Origin: Aphelocoma coerulescens
Taxonomy: Eukaryota; Chordata; Aves; Passeriformes; Corvidae
Direction: 5' to 3'
Length of the DNA: 64,000 nt
Assembly: GCF_041296385.1 (NCBI RefSeq)
Contig: NC_091019.1
Coordinates: 12,602,531-12,666,530, forward strand
The translations under genes were made by a program, and so were the position numbers. Every line of letters begins with the position of its first letter. The first letter of the stretch is position 1. This document shows, one piece after another, positions 28,101 through 41,099 of this stretch. The notes beneath the pieces are model-generated. The model saw nothing but the letters and a program-made list of their open reading frames with translations. It had not been told where the DNA came from and did not search any database.

Positions 28101-30322
28101 AGGCAAACAGATGCAGAAACTGCAGAAACATCCATCTCCCCCTCACTCCTGCTGACAGCAACCAAGATCTGTCTGTCTGTCAGACCAGGGCTGTGCAAAC
28201 CATGGAGCTCCTGCTCTTTGCAAGGCTCACACATCCAAAGTGCAGGCAGCCAGGAGCCTCCAGAAAATCCAGCACCTTTTAAAACACATGTCTGTGTACT
28301 GCCAAATATGTTACTGAACTCTGCCTGTTTTCCCAGTGAACTGCAGTCAGACCAGTGGTGTGTTCCACCATGCCCTGCAGCAGCACCAAGAGAGAGCAAA
28401 GCTGAGGCAGTAAGGAGGCACATTTCTTCCAGAGATGACATTACCAACAGCAAAAGCTGTGACGTGATTTCTCAACTCAGCATTTACTGTAATGAGATTT
28501 TAAGAGAGCAGGTCACTTCTCTCACTCAGTGATGGGGGTTCTGGCAACCTCCAGAGGTTGTCTAAAACAGGGCAATGCCAGATCCTGCAGCTATATAGCT
28601 CTGTGCATCCCCAGGCAAGGGAACACCTGGTGAGCTGCCTTCATTTTCAGCTCTACAGACCCTGCACCAGGATTTCATGCAACTCTTTGCAAAAACTATT
28701 TGTTTAGCTTACAACTTACTTGGTGTCTGAGTCCCATGCAGTTAAGATGCTTTATTTTCACAGCAGGTGCAAAAATGTATTTAAATTTTCACTATGTCCA
28801 GGGTATTTGGCCTTGGTTTGTGTTAGATGACAGCTTCTGACACCAGATGGGCCAAGTAGAGAAACATTTGACCAGCATATGAAAGAGCTTGGGATACGTC
28901 CAACAGCAACCTTGGTTTCCAAGTTATTTCACAAGCACAAAGTAGCATTTTGTGGAGATTTTATAGCTAACAGTGTCATTCTAGCTACAGTACAATAAAT
29001 ATTATGCACCAATTACAAACCCACAAGAGAGACCTACAACATACTTGAGTTACAGGGTAAGTCATTCCTTGCAAACTCAGTCTCAAAACACATTTAAATT
29101 TGAGATTCCCTTAACTCTTTTTTTTTTCAGTGTAAAGAAAGACCTCTCCATACTTCTTTCCCATTAAATCAGCTGCCCATTCCTGCCTCCCTGCAGAACC
29201 CAGCTGGTCACTGATGTTCAAGCTGAAGTGGAGGAGAACAATATTGCTGCACTTCTGAAGGATTCCCAAAACACCACTCCAAGGAGAGAAAAAGAAACCT
29301 TAATGTCATCATAAACTCAGGTATCAGAAAACCACAAACTGTTTAAGAACAGAAGACACCACTGCTTATTTTGAAGTTCAGCTAAGAGATACAGCAATGA
29401 AAAGCTAAGTAATCAAATAATACTACACCATAATGCATTTTGTTTAAATTTGGAAGTGTTCCTCATAACCTACTCATTTGTCAGAGAAAAAAATGCCTGC
29501 TTGGCTCTCCCTGCCCCTCTGCCCCAGGCTCCAGCATCCCACTGTACATCCCAAGCAGGGTAAATACCATGCTGCTGATTTCATTATAATTGAAAACCAC
29601 CATTCATGCCTTTCAAAATCTGCAGGGTTATCTTGGAGAATCATAAGAAAATTTTGCTTTGTGTAGCCACCAAATGCATTAGAAGCCTAATATTTGTAAT
29701 CTTTGTCACATATTTTTTTAGTTAAAGTGGTTGTTTTGGTTGATGGGAAGGCTCTTTAAAGGAAAGTAATTTAAGGGGTAGGACATGCCAGAGAACTGAA
29801 AGAAAATCACCGTTATTTATAATCTTTTCACCACTTACTTGTTTCTATAGTAAATCACTACTTTCTTTTGCTTCCCAGCTCATGGCTTTACTTTACATAA
29901 CATTTATTCAAAAAGTGTACATTTGGAAAGCTTTTCTTTGTTTGTTTTGGATAAATGAGTAATGAAGTGCAAACACTGTGTCACGCGTAATTTTTAATCC
30001 CACTTTCTTTAGGCCTGATGCAGCAGGAGAGAAACTTCACAGGTTGTTTTGTGCCTGAGTACCATTGAGATGGGACTGGAAGAGGAGACTGGGCTTCCAG
30101 CTGCAGCTCTGTCGAGTCCCTGTGCTCCCCTCACAGTTTTGCCTGTTATAGATGTTAGTTCTCTACATATTGCAGTGAAAAAGATTCGTGAAAGATGCCT
30201 CTCCTCCACCCACATCCATGGTTATCCTATGGAGCTGCCCCAGACACCAGTGGCTTCTATTCCTGACAGCAACAGTGGACATTTCACAAGGAGCAGAAGG
30301 ACTTTGCTTCTCAGTTCCGTCA

Positions 30323-30412
30323 CAGAATCACAGATTCATTAAGGCTGGAAACAATCTCTGAGACCACTGAGTCCATTAACCACTAAACCACATCTCCAAG
30401 TGCCACATCCAC
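30323..30412 (-). repeat. CR1 LINE 3' tail, minus strand
   Basis: On the plus strand it reads agaatcacagattcattaag, then gctggaaacaatctctgagacc, then actaaaccacatctccaagtgccacatcc. Each block corresponds to the reverse complement of an avian CR1 3' end. It is diverged and fades into unique sequence after about 90 bases. Confidence 0.85.
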
Positions 30413-31754
30413 AATTCCAGGAGCTGAGGGCTGGCATTAGAACCAGGATGGGGGCACATGTCCCAGCACAGTCCCCACAGCTGGCATCACCAGACCCACG
30501 GGCAGGAGCTGTGAGCAGGGCAGCTTCATGCAGCAGAGGAGCAAAGTTTAAATACACACACATCTGGAACTGCAGTCAGCATTTAATAATGTGGCTTACA
30601 GAGTTCTGTCCCTACCAAGCTCCCAGTTTGCTCATGAGACTTTATCATCTGTTTAGTCTAACCTGCTGATATGGTAATCAGTAATCTCTGGTGCATAAAA
30701 TGATTTCATTTTTCTTTTAATTGCTGCCATTTTATGCATTCTTCTCTCCCATCTTTCAATGTGCTATCTCTCCTACTATCTCACTCTCTCCTTCTCCTCC
30801 CCCTGCCCTTCTTCAACAGTAAGGACAAGTAACACCAATCCTTCCCCTTTCCTGGTTGTTTCCAGGATAACCCTCCATTCTATATGGGTTCATCTTGAAA
30901 AGAGCACTTCCCTTCTGCCTGGTCCATAGCGTGCAGACTCTATCCTGTGCAGGCTGTCACACACCACAGGAAGGCTGTTTTAGGCGTGCTACTCTCTACT
31001 GGGCAAAGTTTTGACCAAGATTCCTGCATCTGACCTCAACCTTGGCCAGTGGCTGGCTGGACGCATTTTGACACAGAGACAAGAGTTTCAAGTGAGGAAG
31101 AGGTCCTGAGTTTTGTCAGTGAGCAGCTGAGACCAACAAATGAAAAAAGATTTTAAAGTGTTAAATACTCTGTATTTGGATTCAACATTTTAACACTGGT
31201 ATGAATCCAGGTTCATGCCTTGGGAAAAGGGTATTTCAGAGCAGTGGCAATGTGCTCAGCACCCCTCTTCCTAAGTTTCTGCCTCTGCAAGCACAGAAAC
31301 AGCAATCTGTTCTTTGCTAAAACACAGGCAGTGTACAGACTACTACACTGTACCTAAACTTCTGCCAGCTTCACAGAGCACCAAATTTCTTAGTTTTACA
31401 AACTTTGAAGCACTGCGCTGTATTTTAAACTGTATATGTTTTGATTGTAAAGGCATTTTCCCGGAGGCAGCTGGCAAATCCATCCTGAACCTGGCTATCA
31501 CACCACTATCAACATTTTAGCACACACGAGGTTTTTGCTACTAAAAGACAAAGAAATAGTCGTTAGGTCAGCCAAAGGAACTCCATCCGACATCAGGCTG
31601 AGCTATAACGTGCACAAAGAGAGTAAATTAGTGCTGCAGAGACTTTTCAAGAGTGCTTGCAAGAGTGACACCCCTTTAATCTTTGTGAGATGCATATGAA
31701 TACATCAGGACTCACCACTCCAGACACTAAATTGAGGCATAGACTGATTTCCCA
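30413..31754 (-). other. TEAD1 intron between CR1 fragments
   Basis: Unique sequence with a pyrimidine-rich stretch near 30740-30820. I see no gene, RNA or named repeat in it. Confidence 0.75.
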
Positions 31755-31850
31755 TAAGGACTGGTGGACATGGTAATGTTAGGTTAACAGTTGGACTCGA
31801 TGACCTTAGGGATCTTTTCCAACCTAAATGATTCTGTGAGTCTATGACAT
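31755..31850 (+). repeat. CR1 LINE 3' tail, plus strand
   Basis: The blocks gttggactcgatgaccttag, gatcttttccaacctaaatg and attctgtgagtctatga form the terminal part of a CR1 element, including its short 8-mer-like tail. Orientation is plus, opposite to TEAD1. Confidence 0.95.
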
Positions 31851-32472
31851 AAGAAGAAGAAGTAAAAATATACTTACCTCAGAGGCTCACAAATGTTTAT
31901 ATGAAGCTGTTAAAAAGCTGAGATTTAAAACAACACATCCATTTAAAAGAAAGTGAAAGGTTGTTTCTGGTATGGCTGATGCAGTTATATGTTTTCTGTT
32001 GGGGGAAATTTACAGCCACATTATTGCTGTCAAGGAGGGTAGTGAGCCACAAGGATTTCCAGATGCCATGTGTGAAGTTTCTCATTTCCCCTAGTATACT
32101 AAAGTACATTATCACCCAAACTCAAACAAGCTTTAAAAAGTGTCTGTCATTAAAACTTGTGTGGCCCCCTTTCCTGGACTTAAGAGATTTGGGGTTTTTT
32201 CTTCTCCTTTCCTTTCTTTTTAAGCCAGATGGGAGAGGGCACTGCAGCACTCCCAGGGGCCCAGTTGCCGATCATACTGATGTTGACAGCAATACTTTGG
32301 GCTGCAGCCAAAGTGAGAGGTACATGCTGCACCCTGTCAGTGGGAAACCTGGCTCTGCCAAACAGTAACATTTCACTTGCTGAAAGTCAGGCAAAGGAGG
32401 GGAAGAAGTGCTGCCATGACATTTCTCAGAGCAGTTATGAACGTGAAAACAGATTTAAGAGGAACACAGAAG

Positions 32473-33323
32473 TGTACTGGCTTTGCATGGCCAGGTTTTG
32501 GCAGCTTGGGGACTACAGGGGTGGCTGCTGTGAGGAGCTGCCAGAAGCTTCCTCATGTCCAGCAGTGCCAATGCCAGCAGGCTCCGAGACGGACACGCCT
32601 CTGGCCAAGGCTGGGCCAAGCAGAAATGGCAGCAACGCCTCTGTGATAACAGATTTAAGAAGAAAAAAAAAATATTGCGCTGATGTAACTGCAGTCAGAC
32701 AACAGCAGGGTGAGAACACGTGAGAGGAACAGCCCTGCAGACACCTAGGTCAGTGCAGAAGAAGGGACTGGAGGCTCTCCAGGCACCAGAGCTGAGATCC
32801 CCCCGCAGCCCCTGGTTCAGCCCATGGTGAGGCAGCCGTGACCCTGCAGCCCACGTTGGATCAGTTTGGGGAGAACTGTTGGCTGTGAGATGCACTCACA
32901 GTGGAGAAGTTCCTGGAGAGCTGTCTCCTGTGGGAAGGACCCCAGGCCAGAGCAGGGAAGGACTCCTCTCCGAGAGCAGTGGCTGAAACAATGTGTGGTG
33001 AACTGACCATAACCCCCTTCCCTGTCTCCCTGAGCCACTGGGGGAGGAGGTAGAGCTGAGAAGGAGGGAAGGGTGTGAAGAAGGTGTTTTTAAGGTCTTA
33101 TTTTGCTTCTCAGTGTTCTGTTCTGATTTCATTAGCAATAAATTCAATTAATATCTTTAATTAGAGCCTGTTTTGCCCATGACAGTAATTGGTGAGTGAT
33201 CCCTCCCAGGCCTAATGTCAACTCATGAACGCTTTGTTATATTTTCTCTCCCCTGCCCAGCTGCAGAGGTGAGTGATAGACTTTGGTGGGTGCCTGGAAT
33301 CCAGCCAGGGTCAACCCACTACA
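32473..33323 (+). mobile_element. Solo LTR of an ERVL-type endogenous retrovirus
   Basis: The element begins TGTACTGGCTTTGCATGG and ends AGGGTCAACCCACTACA (TG...CA termini). It is flanked by a perfect 5-bp target-site duplication, AGAAG, at 32468-32472 and 33324-33328; five bases is the ERVL/ERV3 and class II size. An AATAAA lies at 33137-33142. No gag, pol or env sequence is attached, so it is a solo LTR left after recombination. I recognise the pattern from memory as a common passerine ERVL LTR. It lies antisense to TEAD1, so its polyadenylation signal does not act on the host transcript. Compared with the copy at 63435-64000 it has a shorter middle section. Confidence 0.93.
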
Positions 33324-33353
33324 AGAAGCTAAAACCCACTACAAGAAGCTTAA
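33314..33353. repeat. 20-bp tandem duplication across the LTR/target-site junction
   Basis: Bases 33314-33333 are repeated at 33334-33353 with one mismatch. Each unit contains the last ten bases of the LTR and the AGAAG target-site duplication. Confidence 0.92.
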
Positions 33354-36300
33354 ACATAAAAACATGTTCAAGTTTCTCCTGTACCTATACACCAAACTTG
33401 CCATACCAGCAGGCATCTGAGGGACCTGTCCCATTGTATGGACACTAGTGGGCAGCTGGGACAGCTGCCTGCACAGGAAACCACCCTCACACCTACAGAG
33501 AAGGGAATCCTGTGCCAAAAGGACTTTCAAAGGCTTCTGCAAGCCTGAAGCAGAACAACCTCTCTCAGGGCTGTCTGGGACTGCTGCACGCTCAGGCACG
33601 AGGCTTTCAAGGGGCAATAGGTGGAAACAAATGCCTTGCAATCAATCACCTTTCCAGCTCTTACTAGAAGAATGGAAGGACAATGAAAGCTAGAAAATCT
33701 TATCAGTGAAGTTTTTTGCTTCCAACTGGAATTGTTTTAAAAAGAGGAACCACAGAATTTATGCAAAGGTCCAGCACAATGGTGCTGAAAAGAGAACAGA
33801 GGTGGATATATCAGAAGGCTGATGCCATGTAATCCCCACCGATTTTTTCCTCAGAGTAGGTGTTTTGTTAAATGATGTTAACTTGAATCTTTTGCTGAAA
33901 ATCAAAAGTAAATGAGAGATGTTGAGTCCAAAGCAGAGCTAACCCTTCTGTCTCCCATCTGGGAACATACCAGCAACAAGATCCTCAGTGGGAGCAAGAA
34001 TGGTTTTGCTCAAAACCCAGAATGAAACAAAGTTAAGGAAAGAGGGCATGCTGGAATCCCTCACTCCAGCTGGAAACTTCCCCTCTCCTGCAGAGCCATA
34101 GGCACAAAGTGGCACCTGTTTCTGATGCAGCCTCAGCAGAGTGATGGCTGAGGAGAGCCCCATGCCAGTGCCAACCAAGCTGATTGGAAGCCTGTTTTAT
34201 GACACAAGCTTTTTACTTCCAGAAACATCTTCCATATCTTCAGCCCTTTCCTACGGTCCTCCCAAAGAGGGTATATACAACGTAAGCCTCAGCTATCAAA
34301 AGGACACTCTTAGAAACACTAAAGCAAATCCCTGAAGCCGCCTTAATCACATCAGACACTGGACTTGAAGTTATAACATAGCATTTTCTGAAAGAAATAT
34401 AGATCTGAGTAACAAAAAGGGTCCCTCAGAAACTCTCACACTCCACATTAATACTTCATAAAAACTGAATTTCTGCTACAGCAACTGCTGCAACTAGATG
34501 AAGGCTCCAGTGCAGAGTGTGCATGTTTGATGAAACAGAAACAGCCAACACAATTATTTCCAGAAACTTAGAGCAAGTCAATATGGACAAATCCCTTTTC
34601 AAACCTACACAGGGCGGATCATTGCCTTGCTGATCTGCCTGAGACTTCATGGCACTCACTCATAGATAAAGAAACTCATCCAGAGTGTCTTCTGCACCTG
34701 TCAGTGCTTGATACTCCAATCTTGTTAAAAAAACAACTTCATAGATTGAAAACAAAAGTGTCATTACAGTGCTTTTAAAACAATCACCCTGGCTTCTCCT
34801 TCATCTTTTCATTTCCACTAGATTAATGAAAGACTTCAATTAAAATGTAAGCCAATTTATAAAAGATTTTAAAATTCAGTAACTCGGATCTTTCCATCCT
34901 AGCATTTATTTTCTATTGTAACATCTGCCATTCCAGCAGGCTTTTGTTTGCATCTTTTCCCATTCTTACCTGGACAAAAGGCTCTTTTTTATTCTCCAGA
35001 CTAAAAAAAAAAGAAGTGAAGATGACAGACATTTCTGTGTGCGTAAGTAAGGTCATTCAACAGTGAACACGAGCTAAATATACTCAGCAGCTATAAAAAT
35101 TAGATCACAAACTTTTATGCCTGAATTATTGTTGATTCTCCGAGCACTGGAAATCCTTCGACTTGTGCATCTGAGAAAATGAATCTCCACAGAAATCAAA
35201 TCTCAGTCAGTTTTCTTTCTCTATATTCCCAAGCAAGACCCCCAAAAGAAGACCTCTGGGTCAACTACTTGTTGGGTCTCTCTCCCATCTGCCCTCCTTC
35301 CTGTTTTCAAGACGTTTCTAAAGATGTTTCCTAAAGAACATCACCTCTCCAGTCAACATTAAGTAAGGGATTTGCAGAAGTGACTGGGAAGAACAGGCAG
35401 GCAGACACTTGTGGACCACTTTGGAGCTGTAGCCAAAAGAAAAATTCAAGTGAGAGAGTCTTGTTTCACTGTTGCATTCAAATTTGAATCTAAAGCCCAG
35501 CTGCTTATGGCATTTGAACATGAATGCAAACAGTGGGCTCAGAAAATTAATCTGAGCCATCTAGATCCTCTGTCCCTGTGGTAAGCAGGAAAGATCATAG
35601 GAAAAGCACAACAGGGACCAAAGTGGATCAAGGAGTTTTCCTCTTCTAAGCTTGTAGTTTCACGGCTGTGCTTGAACAGAGGAGATAACAGAAACCTGCA
35701 ATAAATCTCTTTATGCTGGAGACATTAGTGGACAAAAATAACAAATTCAATCCCAGTTCCTACATCTGTTCTTTTATACAGCTGATGGTTCATACTCAAT
35801 ACATACATCTTACTAAACTTGGGTTTAAAAAAGTTTGGGATTAAGTAGAAATTACTAACATTTTACAATGTCAAAATGTTTATGGGTGAAAAGATCTGAG
35901 TTGGTAAAATTGCTGACTTTATGAGGTTAAATAAATGTTTACCTGGTTTTAGAATTAGTAAATTGTATTAAGTTATATTAACTATTATAATTTATTCTAA
36001 TTTGAGAAGCTTTAAACCAGTGCAAATTATATAAATTAGGCAAACTTAATCCCTGTGCTTAAGCCTCCTTAAAGTCAATTGTGCTCCTTAGTGTTTGAAA
36101 GGTTTCATTGAAGGCATTGTCAGTGACATCTTTAAGGTGTATGTAAAATGAAAACCTTGATTTTAAATGTAGGTTAATTTTATTTGCTGTCATAAAATAA
36201 AAAACACTTCTTAAAAAATCTGTTTTCTTTCATATAAATGTCTTGTCTTTTTCCTACAGTGTAGGAAATAAAACCAGCTAGCATTCAATACCAGGCTCAG

Positions 36301-37963
36301 TAGAAATCCTTGGCCTGAAAGTTCAGCATTGCTTTCTATGACATAAAATCCAATACCTCCAATAACAGATCACATAAAATTTGACCCAACCGGTGGGCAG
36401 GGTTCTTTACCCAAAAATAACACCCCTTTGCATAAAATCGGTGTTTTGAGGGATTGTAATGTTTATGTGACCTGTGGGAAATACACCACCTCTTGTCTGC
36501 CTGAGAAGATTACACTGAACCGAAGGATGGCATATGCTCACATCCAACAAGGCAGACACACCCACTGAGCCATGCAGGAATGGTCTCATCTATAAACACT
36601 CAATGTTTTTTTCAGGAACAAAGAAACTACACCACTTCATCTAGGAACAGCCTCACCCAAATGTGGCTCAGTCTGTAACAACAGAGAAATGGACCCATTT
36701 CACGAGAAAAGGATGCATTCCCAGAAGACTTTCTTTGGTTCAAGATTTTCCTGTGTTAACCCACTCAACCTGCAACAGAAATGCAGGTATCAGTTCCAAA
36801 AAAAACCATACCAGCATGCTGAAGGCATCTGGGAGAGCAGTAAATTACTACTAGATTGGAAAGATTGATTTGTGAAGAAGTTACAAGGCAGTGGAGACAC
36901 TGCAATCAGCATGTACATGGTGTAAAGGCCGAGTTTCCCAGCAATCCCTGAATGCCCTCAATTCCCACTAGAAGACTGAAATCAGTGGGAGCTCAGGACA
37001 TTCAACAATTCATAAAAATTAAAGCAGGGAAACGACTGGTTTTATTGTTTGTTCTTGGCAGTACCCACCAAGAGCGCGACGCTGAAGGAATGCATGATCG
37101 ATGTTGTGACAACTCTGCAGTTTGGAAAGATTTAAGCAAAAGGGATAGGGCAGTGAAAAGGGGTGTAGCAAGTAAATGAAGTGATCAAAGCTGATGGTGG
37201 CTGGCATTCTTTATTAATACAGCAATCTCTGCATTTCGGGTAGAGACTATTCCCACAGCAGCTCAGCCTACCTGTTACTGACATCCTCATTTCCGACAAA
37301 TCCCCACAGAAGTGCCTCTCCCGTGCTTCGGAGGGCTGTAATCCAGAGGGCTGTGGGATGTGTGGAGGTCTGTGGGCCAGCTCTGGCACGACACTGCACT
37401 CATGTACCCATGCAGGTGGAATGAAAAGGGCTGATAAACGGGGTGGGAGAGCAGCACAGGGTGCCAAGGGCTGCCTCGTGGGCACAGGCATAAGTGCTGC
37501 AGTCTGCAGGGGCAGGGAAGACATCTGAGTTGCATAAAGACAGAAGAATAACCGATTTTTAAATTTTTTTTTTTGTGGGAATATACACAGAGGAATGATC
37601 TTAACAAAACAAAGGTTAAATTTTAAGCAAGAAAATACCTTCCAGATTTAAAACAAGCTGCAAAGAATGTCCCATGTTAAGGCACTAAAAACGAAATTGG
37701 CAATGCACTAGAAAATATACTGAGAGGAAGAACTTTTGACCTATTCCTTTTTTCCCCCCCACTAGATGTATATTTGATACTTTCTTTCTGTATGACCTAA
37801 AAACCTATACCTATAAACAGAGCCCCAGGTGACAGGTACACCATGAACTGTGAGATAGGCCTGCAAGACAAATATCCCTGAACCAGCCCAGACTGAACTC
37901 CCCTACAACACCAGTAGTGTTCTTTACTTCAGCTCCTGTGGTTCAGTTTTGGGTAGTCCTGTG
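33354..37963 (-). other. TEAD1 intron, AT-rich
   Basis: No coding exon or named repeat found. The block around 35800-36250 is strongly AT-rich. Scattered open frames lack known similarity. Confidence 0.75.
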
Positions 37964-38034
37964 ATGAACAGGGAGTTAGACTCCATGATCCTTATGGGTC
38001 CCTTTCAACTCGAAGTATTCCCTGATCCTGTGTC
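37964..38034 (+). repeat. CR1 LINE 3' tail, plus strand
   Basis: The blocks gggagttagactccatgatc, ttatgggtccctttcaactc and gaagtattccctgatcctgtg correspond to a CR1 3' end of the GAGTTGGACTCGATGATCC subtype, with about one change in eight bases. Confidence 0.92.
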
Positions 38035-41000
38035 TCTTCTCAGTTACATTCCTCTAAACCTGAGCCACACCCAGCAGACCCTCCTTGCTTATCTTTATGG
38101 TTTTCTTACACAAAACAGAGAGTAAGAAAAGTAGGTGGTAAATCACTGAATGATTACTCTTCAAGAGGAGCTCTGGCAGGTTAGTATTGTTTTGATGGCA
38201 CTTTCCTTGTTTATCTCACTTTTTCTAACAAATTTCAGTTTTAATTCAAGCACAGGCTTTGCATTTTTTGGACACCTGGAATACGTAAAAATAATTCCAC
38301 AAGTTATCTTCTTTTCTGAGAGGGAAAAATAAATTAAGAACTTTCTGTAAATGCAAGGGCCTGCCCTACCTCTAACTTCCCTCTAACACTTAACACCAGG
38401 CTTAAAATTCTACGACATAAACACAGAGAAGCTGAAACACCACGAGCAGCCCTTCCATCTACTTTGCTTTACACATTAAACCACGATTCAAACAGAGTCC
38501 ATTAAGGCATCTAAATGTGACTTACCACATGTGTTAATTGGGTGGGGAGAAAAAAAAAAAGAAAACACAACCCTCGAATGTGGACATTTATGTATTCCCA
38601 TTATTCAGACCCTCCTGATGCCACAATCTCCCACTTCTATAGTTTATAAATGTTTGATTTAAAATATAGCCATTTTATCATTTGTACCACATTTACCTCA
38701 TCTTACCACTGTTCTGACTGGATGAGAAGCTAATGTAGCCTACACTGTCTGGTCAATTATTGCATGGACACCAGGGACCAATTAATGCCATCCATAAAAG
38801 CCTGAATCATTCTGTCAATTAACTAGAACTAACTATGTCATCAGATATATTACTGGTGAGCAAGTCTATTTGGTTGCAATATGTCTTGAAGGAGAGCAGT
38901 ATCAAATGAATCACAATTGACTTGGACAACTGCTAGCATAATTTCAGAAGATGAAAAGACAAATGTGGTAGTTATTAGTGGTCCCCTGAGGAATTACGGC
39001 CAAGCAATTGTAATGTGCTAAGACTGTACTAGCAGGTGCCCACAGCACAAATCAGGCAGAGGGTTAAATCAATATTTTCAATTTCTTAGGATCAATTCAG
39101 TGTTTGAACAAGATGGAAACTTGTTAGCAATTGGCAGAATGTGTAAATGAAAAGTCAAACTTCTTATTATTTGTTAAAAAGGAATCAGTGCTCTGCATCA
39201 TGCCCTTGGCACAAGGTAATGCTTTCATGATCCAGTTGCTTGGGCATTCACTAAAAATGTAGCAGTTCTTAAATTTTAATAGAGTGCAAAAGGCTACTTT
39301 AATACATGCTGAACATTCAGGATCTTTAAAAATGATTGAAGTGTCAATAGGAAAGTTTTTGAGCTGTGACAACAGCATAGTTATTAACGATTAGTGCAAG
39401 AAGCAGAAGAAACCTTGATTGCTTTAGAAAAGTCTCACCAGGAATGCAGCCTGACATCCTTGGTACAACTTCACATTTATTCTGCTTCATGCAGGAGAAC
39501 ATTTGGATCATCAAGTGATCCTTTACCAATTAAACAAAAAAGAAAAAGCCACCTTACACAAATTGATTTCATTTGTCACTGCTGAGCTTGAAGATGCCTG
39601 TAGCAGGACCTAAAGCACTGGCATCATATTCTTTACTTTTAACACAAGGGTGTAAAAATGAACTGTTACATCTTCGTACTCTTTTACAAAAAGATGCCTC
39701 CAGCCGCCCTGACAATCAGGGTTTAGAAAATAAACCTTATTTTGAGTGAGGGAGGCATGCCCTTCAAATGACACCATAGACAGGGCACAGTAAAATCTCT
39801 GGGATTTGGAAGCAGAAAACTGGCCAGTAATGCTATTGTACCTGGGGGGAAAACACATGATCTCAGGGAAAGCCATTTCCATGGTGCTCTCCCAATGCTT
39901 TAAGTCCCTTATTTCAAACAGATCAAAAACATGAACCATTTTTCATGCTACAAAACTACAACAATATTTATTAGGAAAACAAAAAGAAAGCCCTGATGGT
40001 TAATTAAAAAGAGGAAACTCAACAAAACAGTTTCATAATATGACTGAAGAAGGCACCTATGCTTCAAACATGAATATAGTTCTCTGTATGTTGGGCTGGT
40101 ATAGGAATTCTTTGAATTGTCTTCAGGGTTTGGACCTCGGCTCATGGGTACAGATGAGTGAAGAGGTAGGTGAAGCTCCTCTTTCAAAATTGTTGGCACA
40201 GAGACATTCTTTTCAATATTCTTTGCTCTTTAGTTGTGAAGATAACAATATTTACAACATTGGAAAAATGGTTCATCTGACTGAAGCATTTTCATCCAAA
40301 GGACCTCAAAGCACTCTAAACACAGAGCAGGGAAATGATCATTTGCCCAGCATATGGTCAGCCTGTGAGTTCACTGTGACAGAAAGTTATAACCAGCAAC
40401 TCTCTAGCTGCTGTTTTTAAATAACAGTAGCAGCCTTCACTGATACAAGCCAAAATAAAGAGCACTTGAACTTCAACAAACTGCAAACCCCCTCAAATCT
40501 TTACATTAGATGCTGCAGATGAAGTAGGAGATATTTCTCATTTTTTAGCCTTTTCACAGGAATAAAATGGTGCCAAGTCACATAAAATAATGAAAAAAAT
40601 CAAATCAAATCAAAATGGATTTCCCTATTTCAGGGTTGGCCCAGATAATCTATTGTCAGTGTCTAACTCACTGCAGCTTTGTCTGATTTGTGCAATAGAT
40701 TTATCAAAGAGACCTTTCTCTTGAAATGCATTTAGCACAACATGGGGGTTATGCTCCACACCACAGGACAGCAGGTCCAGAGCAGGCACATACACCATCA
40801 GTGTCAGATGATGAAACAGAGGGAACACAAAACATCGCAGTGCTTCCTACTGAATTGGCCCACATTAATTACAAAAAAAAAAAAAAAAAAAAAGAAAAAA
40901 AGAAATAACTCATTAGAGTAATGATACAGTTATTCTTTGAAAAATAACACAGGAAAGATAAACCCTTTCATCCAAAACACACAGCCAATAGATTTTTTTT

Positions 41001-41099
41001 TTTCCTTGCCCAGCCCCTCTACCTGTGCATTGTGCATCAGTAACACCACGTTTTTGGCTCCCTGTACACACCCTCAGGTGAAACCATTCCCAGGCTTTA
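38035..41099 (-). other. TEAD1 intron with possible conserved block
   Basis: AT-rich unique sequence without named repeats. The part at 38690-39130 looks constrained (long, low in simple repeats, no CpG), which is only an impression from composition. A 21-base A run sits at 40873-40893. Confidence 0.7.

Larger units (their letters stand above)
18998..30322 (-). other. TEAD1: Large TEAD1 intron, first part
   Basis: No exon with recognisable coding content was found on either strand. The stretch is mostly unique: GC-richer but CpG-poor blocks (about 19.0-19.7 and 22.5-23.2 kb) alternate with AT-rich sequence. It includes a 20-base tandem duplication (23430-23475), a candidate conserved block (24000-24570) and an A10G16 run (25166-25191). 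The paired opposite-strand frames at 27990-28532 and 28025-28453 show no known domain. Confidence 0.8.

Noticed and set aside
27990..28532. 180-codon plus-strand frame and 142-codon minus-strand frame in the same place
   Set aside because: Mutual overlap on opposite strands and no family resemblance point to chance.
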